A stretch of DNA of 64,000 bases from Prorocentrum cordatum (Eukaryota; Sar; Dinophyceae; Prorocentrales; Prorocentraceae), in NCBI GenBank assembly GCA_963575745.1, contig CAUYUJ010015301.1, positions 62,001 to 126,000 of the forward strand, given 5' to 3'. The position numbers and the translations under genes are program-made. Below the pieces are notes generated by a model. It did not search any database. It was not told the DNA's origin and worked only from the letters and a program-made list of their open reading frames with translations. This document shows positions 1-10,550 of this stretch, one piece after another; the first letter of the stretch is position 1; each line of letters starts with the position of its first letter.

Positions 1-39
1 GATGTGTAGAAGCATAGCTGGAAACATTGCCTGTGGTAT

Positions 40-561
40 TCATGTAAGAGTGCTGTTGTAGAATTCTGGTGTTCTCGCAGTCGCATTCGGATTCGCCTCC
101 TCAGCGAACCCTTCCATCGGGTTTGGAAGGCCCTCCGCCTCCGCGATGCGAGTCTTTGTTGTGGCTTCGCTCTCCGCTTGCTTGAAGGCCTGGAGCTCGG
201 CGTCCTGCTCCGGGGAGAACTGGTTGGCCTTCCGTGCTTTCCGGACTTTCTCTGCCAGCTGCCGCTCTGCGAGGCTACGCCCGGCATACTCCTTCGGGTG
301 GCGGCCGAGGTCTCGCACTTGCTGCATGAGCTCCTCGGTCTTGTCTCGCTTTTGCTGCATGAGCTCCTCGGTCTTCTGCTTCCGCTTGAGCTCCTCTGTC
401 TCCGTCTGCTGATCAGCACAGCCCAGGGCCCGCAGTTCATGCAAAATGTCTTTGGGGATGCGGTCGCGATGGTCCGAGAAACGTTTGGCCAACTTGTTTT
501 CGGCCCGTTCTTGTTCGGACGTTCCTTTATTTTGCTTCGGTATCCGGCCGAACTGCTTCAC
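40..561 (-). CDS. Fragment of charged helical repeat protein (partial)
   Basis: Open reading frame of about 173 codons ending at a TGA at 40-42. It carries two diverged copies of a roughly 45-50 residue unit: each has a GR-x-PK core, then a charged stretch with ERAENKLAK or AERQLAEKV, then a Lys/Arg-rich helix. Between them lies a duplicated EELMQQ-R-D segment. The composition suggests alpha-helical repeats. The nominal first codon is GTG and the frame stays open upstream (past 600), so the true start or an exon boundary lies outside this ORF. Similar G-x-P helical repeats occur in many dinoflagellate proteins, but I cannot name a function. It is the only plausible minus-strand host coding sequence in the window. 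Confidence 0.5.
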   Translation of the reverse strand: MKQFGRIPKQNKGTSEQERAENKLAKRFSDHRDRIPKDILHELRALGCADQQTETEELKRKQKTEELMQQKRDKTEELMQQVRDLGRHPKEYAGRSLAERQLAEKVRKARKANQFSPEQDAELQAFKQAESEATTKTRIAEAEGLPNPMEGFAEEANPNATARTPEFYNSTLT

Positions 562-825
562 GTGCTCGACGAGCGTTGCAGAGGACCGCTCAATGCAGCA
601 CGCTGAGGAGCAGCGTTGTTCCCTGCCGCAGGCTGAGGAGCACCGCTGTTCAATGCAGCAGGGTCAGGAGCATCGCCGCCAGACCGAGAACTATCAGCAT
701 GTCCTGGCATGAAGGTGTGCAGTAGGCGCTGTGCAGCTCCTTTGAAAGGAAATCTTCGAAAGCAGGGCTGTAGCCAAGAAGGCTACGGGGACGATGATGA
801 TGATGAAGATGATGAGTCTTGGAAG
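562..825. other. Short imperfect repeats next to the repeat-protein ORF
   Basis: Contains two or three imperfect copies of a GCTGAGGAGCA-containing unit of about 50 bp (600-680), then a GATGAT run at 794-815. No convincing gene. The minus-strand reading frame of the neighbouring ORF continues open into the first part, so some of it may still be coding. Confidence 0.35.
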
Positions 826-1225
826 TCTGGGAAGTGGAAGAGCACGAAGTGGCGTACAGTTGGCTCCAGGCATTCAAAAGTGGCCCGGGAGTGGAGTTTT
901 GGGAAGTGGAAGAGCACGAAGTGGCCTACAGTTGGCTCTGGGCATTCAAAATGTGGCCCGGGAGTGGTGTTCTGGGAAGTCCAAGAGCACGAGGTGGCCT
1001 ACAGTTGGCTCCGGGCATCCAAAATGTGGCCCGGGAATGGAGTTCTGGGAAGTCGAAGAACACGAAATGGCTTACAGTTGGTTCCGGGCATTCAAAAAAA
1101 TGGCCCGGGAATGGAGTTCTGGGAAGTCGAAGAGCACGAAGTGGCTTACAGTTGGTTCCGGGCATTCAAAATGTGGCCCGGGATTGGAGTTCTGGGAAGT
1201 CGAAGAGCACGAAGTGTGTGACTGT
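826..1225. repeat. 73-bp minisatellite, array 1
   Basis: About five and a half tandem copies of a unit containing AGCACGAAGTGGC, TACAGTTGG and GGCCCGGGA. The AGCACG anchor recurs at 841, 913, 986, 1059, 1133 and 1206, giving spacings of 72, 73, 73, 74 and 73 bp. The unit is not a multiple of three, so the open frames across it change phase from copy to copy and are unlikely to encode protein. Confidence 0.9.
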
Positions 1226-2045
1226 TTGCTTAAAACGAGCCCGGCCCTCGCCTGTCCGGCTCCCGCCCACACCCCCCTGGGGAGTCATCAGATGCTCTCT
1301 TTTGACCCCATTAGAAACCTATCAGTCTTCGCTGTTAGGTGAAAACGTCCCTGGGAGGGGGTCCAGACCTCTGGGGGTCGACGCTGTAAAAAATCACGAC
1401 GTCGGGGGTCTGGACGGGGGATCCGAGGGGGCCCCGCCCGGACCCCGGGCGGGGTTTGGGGACCGATTTTGAACAGAAGTGGCCTTACATCTTTCTGGCC
1501 GATTCTCTGGGGCCGGAATCAGTTCAGGCCTCTATTTCCCTGCGCCCGCGTACGCCAGGTTCGTGTTGTGTCGACGCGGCTGCGACCCCAGCGCAGGCGC
1601 TCAACCCTGAGATCCGGTCGCTGCAATTTCGTTGACGACTGGCGACTTTGCCTTGTTTCGGGCCCTGGGACCCTCACGGATCGATCCAGTTCGAGACATG
1701 CAGGTGTCTGGGGTTTGGGTATTGGAGAGGCCTGACGGCCGGTGCCGCCGACCCTGATCGAAAGGGCTAGGAGTGGGGGGAGGAAGCGGCGGAGGAGGAG
1801 GAGGAGGAGAAGGAGGAGGATTTTCACGATCTTGCATATTTCCCCCAAAGTTGGATTTCAGGGATGGTTGAGCGCCGCCAGCGGCCAAGAATCTGCCAAC
1901 ACGGAGCGATTCGGCGACCAACACGCTGCGGATCGCTCGACGTTGGGCAATCCACACGGTGTCAGAAATTTACGCGCAGGTCGTGACGACACGAGCCCGT
2001 CCTACCGGCCCAGTGCCACCCGCGCCGCTTCGGGCGTTGCGCAAT
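1226..2045. other. Unassigned GC-rich sequence
   Basis: No supported gene. It contains a short inverted repeat (GTCCAGACC near 1360 and GGTCTGGAC near 1410) flanking an A-rich loop, and a GGA/GAA-rich run at 1785-1820. The open frames on both strands here have low-complexity composition. Confidence 0.4.
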
Positions 2046-2123
2046 GGGGGGGCGAAAATGGAGGGTGAAAGATAGTGCACCTTTGGTACCCTAAAAGCTG
2101 CCCTCTTCATTTATCGCCCCCCC
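2046..2123. repeat. Imperfect palindrome (about 78 bp)
   Basis: Begins with GGGGGGCGAAAATGGAGGG and ends with the approximate reverse complement CCCTCTTCATTTATCGCCCCCC. The arms are about 25 bp with a few mismatches, around a centre containing GGTACC. It may be a foldback element or a very small MITE. No target duplication was identified. Confidence 0.5.
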
Positions 2124-2209
2124 AGTGAAAACACCCAGGGACGCCGTGGAAGGAAACCCAGATATTCTGCTATCCTGGGTTGTGGGTCATAAGCCTAGTG
2201 GATGTTAGT

Positions 2210-2780
2210 TGGAATCTCGTGGGAGGCCTCTCAGGGGTCTCTTAGAGGCATTTTTGAAGCCTCTTGGGGGCTGTTTTGGGGCCTCTTGGGGGCCTCTTGG
2301 GCCCCTCTTGAGGCCTCTTGGGGGCCTCTTGGGGCCTCCTGGTCCCTTGGGGCGGAAAGCTCGGATTTTCGGTTCGTGTTCCCTCTCTGGGGCCCCTCTT
2401 GGGGCCGTCTTGGGCGCCTCTTGGGCCATCTTGGGGCGCTCTTAGGCCGTCTCGGGGCCCTCTTGGAGGCCTCTTGGGCCTTTTTGGGATGGTCTTGAGG
2501 GCTTCTTGGGCTGTCGTGGATTGTCGGGAAGCCAAAAAGGCGAGAACGCCAACATTCTTCCAAAACGAAAGGGAATGCAAGAATTTTGCCTTTGGGGGCC
2601 CTCTTGGGAGACTTTTGGGAGCCTTCTTGGGGCGCCTTGCAAGCCTCTTGCGCCGTCTTGAGGCCATCTTGTGTGTCTTCGAGCGATCTTTCGGCGACTC
2701 GGGGCCCTCTTGGACGTTGTTGGGGGTCTCCTGGGCCGTCATGGATGCTTTGGAGGGCCCCAGGGGGGCGCCATGGTCGC
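2210..2780. repeat. CTTGGGGCC-type degenerate short tandem repeat, copy 1
   Basis: A long run of degenerate 10-18 bp units built on GGCC-(A/T/C)TCTTGGGG. It is interrupted at about 2515-2590 by a non-repetitive A-rich segment. The same repeat style occurs at 62460-62960 and 63780-63970. Open frames through it (for example a long minus-strand frame rich in RPPRGP) follow from the absence of stops in the unit and are not treated as genes. Confidence 0.8.
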
Positions 2781-3413
2781 CCAGGACCCCCCCGGGAATA
2801 TGGCCGGTGCGCGCGACGAGATGCGACCCGGAGCGGGGGGCCCCTTGACGATTACGGAAACCCTGCCTCACAGCACTTGGCACCCTGCCACGGCTCAGCG
2901 TGCCAGGGGGCACGGTGGCGGATTTCTTTGTTCGATCCCGGCGGTGTTTCTTCGATTTCGGCCCTCGGGGGGCGCTCTCGTACCCCAGGACCATGAAAGA
3001 CGGAGCTGGACGCAAAGCTGCATCCACGGAGAAGGGGTCGAAGCCTCTGCTCTGACTCCCCATGCGCCGTTTTTTTTGTTGAACTTCCCATGTCAAATTG
3101 CATTGGAAATGCACCCCAGATGGTGCGAAAAAGTAAAGCGGAAATCCCCGCTTCAGAGAAGCATGGCGGATATTTCGGCAAGGGCATGGCGGACACAGCG
3201 ACGGCAATGTGGAGCGGAAATCGACATCCGAGGAGCGTGAAAAGTAAAAAGCCGAGATGTCCGCCCTCCCTGCGAGACCTCCCAAGGTGCGGGTCCAGAG
3301 GCGGAGCCCTCCTCTCGTCGTGGATCGACAAATCGCGACGGGCGTTTCTCACTAGCTTCCATCCAGCAGGGGCCCTCGGCGGGCCCCTGGACCGTCGAAA
3401 AACTGTCCGGGGT
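2781..3413. other. Unassigned sequence with a weak inverted repeat
   Basis: No supported gene. A candidate foldback lies at about 3162-3268: ATGGCGGATATTTCGGC on the left and GCCGAGATGTCCGCC on the right are imperfect reverse complements. A related AAAAAGTAAAGC string sits at 3128 and AAAAGTAAAAAGCC at 3240. Confidence 0.35.
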
Positions 3414-3622
3414 CTTCTCCTCCTCCTCCTCCTCCTCCTCCTCCTCCTCCTCCTCCTCCCCCCTCCTCCTCCCCTCCTCCTCCTCCTCCTCATTCTTCTC
3501 CTCCTCCTCCTCATTCTTCTCCTCCTCCTCCTCCTCCTCATTCTTCTTCTCCTCCTCCTCCTCCTCCTCCTCCTCCTCCTCCTCCTCCTCCTCCTCATTC
3601 TCCTCCTCCTTCTCCTCCCTGA
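3414..3622. repeat. (TCC)n microsatellite with TTC interruptions
   Basis: About 200 bp of near-pure CTC/TCC trinucleotides with occasional ATTCTT interruptions. Its long Leu, Arg or Ser runs in all frames explain several spurious ORFs. Confidence 0.95.
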
Positions 3623-4000
3623 CCCAGACAGGCGACGTCCTGAGGTCTGCAGCGCGCGGTCCCCGGGAGCCCCGACCCCTGCCCGCTGTTCCTCCCGAGC
3701 CGCCGCTCGGCGGCGAGGGCCCCCGGGGGCCGAAGATGCAGCGGGGGGGGGGGGGGGGCGAGGCGAGGCGAGGCGAGCGCCGACTCCGCTCCGCGCGCGC
3801 GCGGGGCGCCTCCTAGAGAGGACGGCGGTGGAGCCGTAGCTCCTCAGAGGAAGTCCGTCCATCTCCTTCTGGGCCCATGTGGTCTCCTCCCTGCCCCTTG
3901 GCAGAGTTCTGAGGGGAGACGGGTCCTGGAGCCTAGGGGAGGGGTGGGGGGGGCAAGTCCTGAGGGAGGCGGGTCCTGGAGCCTGGGGCCTCCCCTTAAC

Positions 4001-4173
4001 GTCGGGCCTGTCCCCCTACAGGGGGACGTTCGACGAGAAATACAAAATACCCCAGAAATAGTCCAAGAATAGTCTGGGGACTTTTTTTTGAGCGTTTTGT
4101 TAGCCTTTTGGGGCATTTTGGGGGTATTTCTTATGTTTCGTCGGAAGTCCCCCTGTAGGGGGACACGCCCGAC
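4001..4173. mobile_element. MITE-like inverted-repeat element, copy 1
   Basis: Starts GTCGGGCCTGTCCCCCTACA and ends with the matching complement finishing in ACACGCCCGAC, 173 bp in all. The arms extend inward through CGACGA and AAATACCCC, so the inverted repeat is about 50 bp. Each arm itself contains the palindrome TCCCCCTACAGGGGGA. The interior is A/T-rich. The left flank has TTAAC and the right has ATAA; a clean target duplication is not visible for this copy. Confidence 0.75.
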
Positions 4174-4302
4174 ATAAGCCTCCCCCCAGTGACGAGCTCT
4201 TCCTCCTGAGTCGTTTTCTCGGACCGTCTCCCGGGGCGCGTGGAGGGCTCCGGGAGCCCGAAAACGACGAGAAGCTTCGGGACCCGCTTCCCTCAGGCGT
4301 AA

Positions 4303-4455
4303 GTCCGGCACGTCCCTCTACAGGAGGAATACTAAAAAATAGTACAGAAATGTTCTGGGGACGATGTTTTGAGTGTTTTGGGACATTTGTCTGATTATCT
4401 CTGAACTATCTTTTATATTTCGTCCGCTCTCCGCCTGCAGGAGGACATGCCCGAC
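4303..4455. mobile_element. MITE-like inverted-repeat element, copy 2
   Basis: A diverged copy of 153 bp: the left end is GTCCGGCACGTCCCTCTACAG and the right end is CTGCAGGAGGACATGCCCGAC. It keeps the internal palindromic half (CCTCTACAGGAGG) in each arm and an A/T-rich middle with TTCTGGGGAC, shared with copy 1. Confidence 0.7.
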
Positions 4456-4672
4456 CCAACCTCAGGACCCGTCTCCCTCCCCCATGGCGAACACTGACCC
4501 CAAGTTTCCCAGCCTGACTCCTGCTGCGGCGCGAGCATGTTTGGATTGGGAGTCCTCAGCCGGGCGCCCGGTCGAGCCAGGCCAGCCTTGGGCGGGTGGC
4601 CGAGCCGGCGCGGCCGGCGCCGAGGGCGGGGAGGATCGAAATGGGCACGGAGCGAATGGGCACAAAGATTAA

Positions 4673-4832
4673 GTCGGGCGTGTCCCCCTACAGGGGGATT
4701 TTCGACGAAAAATAAAAAATATGCCAAACTGGTGAAAAAATGCTCAAAAAATAGTCCCCAGACTATTTGGACTATTTTGGGGGTATTTTTCATTTCTCTT
4801 CGAACATCCCCCTGTACGGGGACAGGCCCGAC
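4673..4832. mobile_element. MITE-like inverted-repeat element, copy 3, flanked by TTAA
   Basis: The best-preserved copy (160 bp). Left end GTCGGGCGTGTCCCCCTACA, right end complement finishing CAGGCCCGAC. TTAA lies directly outside both ends (4669-4672 and 4833-4836). This fits a TTAA target duplication of the kind made by piggyBac-type transposases, although TTAA could also be part of the terminal repeat. The interior holds AATAGTCC/GGACTATT inverted repeats. Confidence 0.75.
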
Positions 4833-5180
4833 TTAACACAAAGACCGACAGTAGTTGTTGCTCATGTTGAGCAGGACTCGCTGTCGGTGTCGCCGCGGAC
4901 TGAGCCCACCCGAGACAGAGAGCCGCACGCCCGACAGCGGCCGCTGTGGGTCTGGGGCAACACTCGTTGTCGGGTATTGCACCCATGTCTTCCGTACCCA
5001 TCTCGGGCGTCCAAAGAGGGCCTCTTCCTGGGCCCCCCGTACCTGGCTTCGGAGGGCTGGCGCCGGAGGCGGCCCGGCAGCTTCCTGCGCCCGGCGCAGC
5101 AGCGGCTCGGCGCGGGCGCGACCTCGCCCGGGCCCTCGGGGGGGGGGGGTCGGGCGGGGCTAGGGCGAGGTTAGATTCAA

Positions 5181-5334
5181 GTTGGGCATGTCCCTCTACA
5201 GGAAGACTATTCACGGATTGTCGAAAAATCGTATGGTGGCGATTGTTCGTGCACTTATTGTCATACAACAGGTATTTTGTTGACTGCTTTTTCATTGTTC
5301 TGTCAACATCCGCCTGCAGGAGGACATGCCCGAC
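5181..5334. mobile_element. MITE-like inverted-repeat element, copy 4
   Basis: A diverged copy of 154 bp: left end GTTGGGCATGTCCCTCTACAG, right end CTGCAGGAGGACATGCCCGAC. The right arm matches copy 2 nearly exactly. The interior is unrelated or strongly diverged A/T-richer sequence. No flanking duplication is seen. Confidence 0.65.
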
Positions 5335-6360
5335 CTGAGGATAAATCCGTTCCAGAGCGTTCTAGAACGCTCTCAGAGCGTGGAAAGCTCTGAAAAGGCC
5401 GCAGCGCCCGAGACGTCCTCCACAGCCGCTGGATCTCCGAGATTCTTGATTTATCCTCACCCGATGTTATCCTCGTCCTGACTGCGTCTTGGGGGGGAAT
5501 AATCACATAAACATAGCTCCGAGGAGGAAGGAGAGGGGGAGGAGGTGGCGATGCGGCGTTAGGCAGTGTGAGAGTGGTGGCTGCGTGGCCTGCATACCGT
5601 CCTCCACCTCCTCCCCCTCCTCCTCCTCCTCCTCCTCCTCCTCCTCCTCCTCCTCCTCCTCCTCCTCCCCCTCCTCCTCCTCCTCCTCCTCCTCCTCCTC
5701 CTCCTCCTCCTCCTCTTGCCTCTTGCCTGCATGCGGAGGTGGTTCGAAGTAGGGCCTCCGAGAAAAAATGGGAGGGGACCGGCCACCTCCGAAGTGTACG
5801 CGATGAGGTTTCTTCACGCATGAAAGTATGCCGTTGCGTCACACCATCGTCTTCGCAGCGCGTTTGGCGGACTGCTTCCGGGACGCGTTTGGCGCTCCGC
5901 CATAATTTTTTAGTCATTTCTTTGCCTACGCGTCTTCATGATGCACGGCTTGCTTGCCTGCTAGGAACCAGGGGCGCCATCTGGAGCCTGAAGCCGCGAC
6001 AGGAGGTGGCCCAGTCCACTATTCTGGTCAACTCTTCCGACCGGGGGGAGCTTACCGCCCGCACGCCCGCACCACTCTCCTCCCATGATCGGTGAGGCCA
6101 GAAATGCGAGAACGTCCAAGTTCGAGCAGCCTGCCCTCGAGCGGCACACCTGACCCTCCCACAGAGCTGGCACCAAGGGACTCCCCGAAAGGCTTCCAGC
6201 CGGTGGGAGGTCGTGAGTACTGGAAGGGCGGCTTGGGCATGGGGATCGCAGGATAGATTCTCTCTTTCACCCCGGTCATGGTTCATGATGAAAACAAGCA
6301 GTGCAGCGCCAGGGAGCTCGGGTCCTTTTCTCAGCTGGGTGGGCAGAAACAGCTACTAGC
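5335..6360. repeat. Unassigned region with a (TCC)n tract
   Basis: No supported gene. (TCC)n occupies about 5600-5718. Near 5345-5385 there is a clustered GAGCGTTCTAGAACGCTC palindrome followed by CTCAGAGCGTGGAAAGCTCTGA. Frames here encode poly-Gly, poly-Glu, poly-Ser or poly-Pro depending on phase and are rejected as genes. Confidence 0.6.
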
Positions 6361-7430
6361 TCAGCGAGGGCCTCCGCTTTTTCCCTTTTTCCTGGCGCGC
6401 TCGAACGGTTGCCCTTGGCGGCTGCTCCATAGAGGGCTGGGGCTTGCGGCTTGCTGGACCAGGGACGTCGAAACCGCCACGAGGGATCCCAACATTTTGC
6501 AACACAACTTGTCAGCCTCTAGTACCTGGCGCATGGCATGCAAAGGAATATAGGCAAGTCTGGCTCCGTCCTCAGCAGCTCTGTCTGCCAGGCGGTTCGC
6601 TTGCCAATGGATTGGTTCAAAGCCTCGAGTCTGGGCATCCTTCAGGGCCAGGTGAGAACGGATTTTGTGGACCATTATCGGCCGAGAACCTACAGCAGCC
6701 CAGAAATCTCGCCACATCGCTATCATTTTCCTGTGCTTAAGCCTTGGCCCAGCACGGATGCCTTTCACAATTCCAGTATCATCAACTACACATTGGATGG
6801 GTCCAGTGGTCAACTGAAGTGCATGTGCGATTGCTAGCAATTCTGATGCTAGAACTGTCTGCAGATCACAGGGGACAGGTCCAGGCCCACATGCCAGATG
6901 CTGGGCACCTCGAAGAGTTACAAAGCCCCAGCCACAACGCTGAAGCCTGGGATGCGAACTCTCCTCTCTGCACTCTCCTCAACCCCCGCCCCGTCCGACC
7001 CAATCCCACAGCCCACCTCTAGCTGGAACGGGCCCACCCTGAGATGAAGGCCGAGACATTCCGATCCCTGGATCGGGACACACATACACACATACACACA
7101 CATGATGACAGGTCCAACTCGAGGGCGGGAGGCATCCGAGCCAGAAAGAGGGAGCGGCCGCTGATTCAGACTCCGCTTGCCCTTTGAGGGCAGCAGGGAA
7201 AAGTGGAATCGGATTGTTGCGAGGGCACGACCAGAGCTGGTGGAGGAGGGTTTCCTGAGGCGCTCCACACCTAGGACAGCTGGGGGAGGTCCAGACTGGG
7301 TTCGGCCCCGGGATAAACTCTCCATCACACAAACCACATTCTAAGGCGGAATGCTCTAAGTCGGCCTCTGCTCTGGATGCTTCTTCCAGCATCGCACCGA
7401 AATCGGCTTCTTCATATTTCATTCCAAGGT
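6361..7430 (-). pseudogene. LINE 3' remnant: CCHC zinc knuckle and RNase H, frameshifted
   Basis: Read on the minus strand, a C-x2-C-x8-H-x5-C knuckle (CPRCGAPQET then HQLWSC) lies near 7295-7245. An RNase H domain follows at about 6930-6500, with the expected acidic motifs: SELLAIAHAL (Glu), CVVDDTG (Asp) and WQANRLADRAAEDGA (last Asp). The order knuckle then RNase H is the C-terminal order of the intact LINE near 60 kb. The pieces lie in different frames with stops between them, and no reverse transcriptase core is recognisable upstream. It is a truncated, frameshifted copy of a related but different LINE. Confidence 0.75.
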
Positions 7431-8095
7431 TGGGAGGAGGGAGAGGAGGAGGAGGCGAAAAGGTATCGGGGGGCCTGGGGAATGGCCTCTGAGCCTCTTC
7501 CCCAACACGTGTAGGCGCTGGCCAGAGAGCCCCTGAGAGGATCATTTCCAAGACGCCTGCCTGATCAGAAGCCCCGGTGGCTCGGAGCTTGTTCAACCTC
7601 TTGAGAGGGATAAACATATCTGCTATGCCTGCCAGACTGCTGCCGTGGTCGTGCCCACTGGCTTCCTCCTCGTCCTCCTCCTCCTCCTCCTCCTCCTCCT
7701 CCTCCTCCTCCTCCTCCTCCTCCTCTTCCTCGTCCCTCCCACTCTGGTGAACCGACTCGGAGAAACTTTTCGGACGCCTGCGCGAACTTCGAACTTTTTG
7801 GATCTGCGATGGACCCCGTAACGGCTCCGACGCCGACGCCAGCGAAGGGGTGTCCCTTGACATCATCCGCCGATACGACGCTTGCTGTCCGCGGCTCCAG
7901 GGGTTCCGACCGCTTCCGCGGAGGCAGTTTTTCTGGGGTGGACAGAGCCCCCATCCTGATACGTCGGTGCTCGAGAGGGCGCCGCGGCTGTCATTTTCCA
8001 GGTTTGCGCCCGCCAGGTTTGGGCCCGAGGTCGCTGTCACTAGACCACGTTTTGCTCGAGGGGTCCTGCCCATCCCCAAGTTTTTCGTCATGGGT
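7431..8095. repeat. Region with (TCC)n tract; possible degraded LINE sequence
   Basis: A (TCC)n tract occupies about 7667-7735. The minus-strand frame that carries the zinc knuckle stays open through it to about 8091, encoding an acidic Glu run and no domain I recognise. I cannot tell whether this belongs to the LINE remnant. Confidence 0.4.
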
Positions 8096-9328
8096 ACATT
8101 TTTGGTGGTCCCGGGGCCTGATGACGGGCCCCAGGGGCCGAAGTCACGGAAAAACGCCCAGAGTCGAAGACCAAATTCTCGGGGATCTGAGTCCAGCCAA
8201 GAGGTTCGCGCGGGGGCCCCCCGAAGGCTTCGGTGACCACACCGCGCGGTGGGTCAGTGCGGGCTCGAGGTCGCTGCACGGCCTTGGGACTCGGGTCACT
8301 CTCCGAGGACGTCTCGGGCGATTGGGTCCCCCCGGGTCCCGAACCCGTGCGGTGACGGACCGCGGTGAGACCACTGGAGATTTGGAGGCCACCACGCGGT
8401 CCGTCATTTACACGGCGTTGGGGCCTCGAGCCCACCGCTGGAGATTTGGAAGGGTGGCGTGCGGCGTGGCGCCGTTGGCCCGCTGGTGACACGCCGTCCC
8501 CCGCCTGGGGGATGGCGTGCGCCGACGAGGCCCCGGCAGGGGGGCAGCGAGCGCAGGCGAGGCCCTCGCGGGGGGATCGCCGCACAGGGTTTTTCGATCT
8601 GCGGGTCGAGAGCGAGCCTCTTCCGGTAAAAGCTGGGCGGGCCGCGCGCAGCTTTAGTTAGCAGGGGGGGGGGGGGGGGCAAAAGAAGGCGGGGCCTCAC
8701 GTCAAGGCCGGGAGAGGGCAAAGCCCTGGGATCCGGCGGTGCCGGAGTCGAAGTGCAGGAAGCGGTACGCCGCACAGGGACAGCGTGCTTCTCGGGAATC
8801 GAGGTTGCACGTTACCTCTGCAGCGCCGACTGCACGCTTGACGGCGCGCAAGAGATCGAGGCCTCGATCAAAATCACGGCAGCAGCCCCGGACCCCATCT
8901 CTCTCTCTCTCTCTCTCTGCCTCGTTTTTGCGAGACGGATCGATGTGTGAGGGGCCCGAAGCTGGGCGTCAACGTTCGGCTCGAAAAATTGAGACGCCTT
9001 CGGAGCTCGCGTGATAGGGCGGCGACACAGTGGAGGCCCGTCCACAAGAAACCTCCCACAAGAAACCCAACCCTGAGACCCCAGGACGTCCATTGATTTT
9101 TGGCTTGGGAACGTCACGCTTTCCATCGCGAAACCATCGAAACCCAAGAAACCCAGGGCACCCTGTAGGCAAGCAGGGTGTTTCTTGGCATGGGCCCCCA
9201 CTGTAAATGAGGGGGCAGCGATGGCTGCAGAAAAGGGGCCCTCCAGGGCCCCTGAAGAGGCCCTTGAGGGCCCAAGACGTGCACCTTTCTCCCCCCCCCC
9301 CCTTCATCGTCCCGCCATTACACGTACA
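8096..9328. other. Unassigned GC-rich sequence
   Basis: No supported gene. Notable local features are a compact hairpin at about 8491-8518 (ACGCCGTCCCC with GGGGATGGCGT), a G16 run near 8664 and a short CT tract at 8902-8920. Several minus- and plus-strand frames are open but have no recognisable motifs. Confidence 0.35.
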
Positions 9329-9528
9329 CGCTGGTCGTTGAAAGTAGGTATCTCTGGATGCCCAGATCCACATCTACTTCTAGCGCCTTCCTGCTTCAAT
9401 AATCGATATGCTTTTGCTGCGTCGTGTCACTTTCTGGGCGGGCCCGAGCCCTATCTGATTTATCTGCCTTCCAATTTCATGTTGTTGTTTTTTATACTTC
9501 TTCTGACCGACGAGAAAGCGACGCCCAT
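9329..9528. repeat. Dispersed repeat, copy A (paired with 63054-63240)
   Basis: Shares GTTGAAAGTAGGTAT, TGGAT-CCAGAT, ATCTACTT, AGCGCCTTCCT(G/A)CTTCAA and, further on, TTCATGTT...CTTCT(G/C)ACCGA with the sequence at 63054-63240, in the same order and orientation. The middle is less similar. It looks like an old interspersed element, type unknown. Confidence 0.7.
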
Positions 9529-9715
9529 CTAGGCCTCCCAGATGGGGTCCGAGTAGATGGGGTCGGAAGATCGCGCCGCATCGCCGATGCATCGGCGCTG
9601 CGGCTCGATGTGGAACCCGATTTCCTCCACGCCGACGTCGACGATGCATCGCCGGTGCATCGCCGATGTATCGGGCGATGCGGCGCGATCCTCCGACCCA
9701 TCTAGGAGGCCTGTA
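9529..9715. mobile_element. Foldback/MITE-like element, 187 bp
   Basis: The left end CTAGGCCTCCCAGATGGGGTC is inverted at the right end (GACCCATCTAGGAGGCCTGTAG). A second inner pair, GGATCGCGCCGCATCGCC-type arms, gives long imperfect inverted repeats. The core has several GATGCATCG palindromes. No clear target duplication was found. Confidence 0.65.
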
Positions 9716-9955
9716 GATCGCGACAGCATGGCTGCGTCGCACCGTGAGATGGAGGCGGGCGACTGACCGGCGTCGAAACGCACGCGTCCTCGTGCAGGAT
9801 TCTTCCGCTGAGCCTGGAAACAATGAAAGGCGCGCCGCACTAAGAAAGTCCACCGTTCCACGCGCCCACGCTGCATCCAGCGAGTCTGCCAGACGCGAGG
9901 GAAGTGCAGAGGTCGGGGCACGAAAACCAAAGTCTCCAAGAACTGGCGAACTCAG
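9716..9955. other. Unassigned sequence
   Basis: No supported gene or repeat seen. Confidence 0.3.
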
Positions 9956-10457
9956 ATGATAAGAGGAGGAGGAGGAGGAGGAGGAGGAGGAGGAGGAGGA
10001 GGAGGAGAGGAGGAGGAGGATGAGGAGGAGGGAGGAGGAGAGGAGAGGGAGGGAGGGAGGGAGGGAGGGAGGGAGGGAGGGAGGGGAGGAGGGAGGAGGA
10101 GGAGGAGGGAGGGGAGGAGTAGGGGAGGAGGAGAGGAGGAGGAGGAGGGAGGAGGAGGAGGAGGAGGAGGAGGAGGAGGAGGAGGAGGAGGTGAGCAGGG
10201 CAGAGGGACGGAGCAGAGGAGGCCTCCGGCACAGCGCCCTCCAGCCAGGTCCGGCGAGCTGGCGCCCGCCGCGGCCGGCGGGGAGGGGGCCGCCGAGGCC
10301 GCGGCCGGCAGGGGCGGGGGCGCCGCACGTCGTGCGGGGGTCGTGGTGGCGTGCGGATGTCGTCGTCGTCGTGGTCGCCGTCGTCGGGTCGGTCGGTCGG
10401 TCGGTCGGTCGGTCGGTCGGTCGGTCGGTCGGTCGGTCGGTCGGTCGGTCGTCGTCT

Positions 10458-10514
<57 letters not shown>

Positions 10515-10515
10515 T

Positions 10516-10550
<35 letters not shown>

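Noticed and set aside
2242-3285. Long minus-strand ORF (347 codons) rich in RPPRGP
   Set aside because: It runs through CTTGGGGCC-type degenerate repeats that lack stops. Composition follows the repeat and no motif is present.
2852-3862. Minus-strand ORF with a poly-Arg tract
   Set aside because: The Arg run is the (TCC)n microsatellite read in one frame; other frames give Leu, Glu or Ser runs equally well.
4840-4960. Possible structured RNA or spliced-leader gene near the MITE cluster
   Set aside because: A local inverted match (CCGACAGTAG... / ...CGCTGTCGG) was seen, but nothing resembling the dinoflagellate spliced-leader sequence or a pol III gene.
5303-5917. Minus-strand ORF with about 50 consecutive Gly
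   Set aside because: A product of (TCC)n at 5600-5718, with no coding signal on either side.
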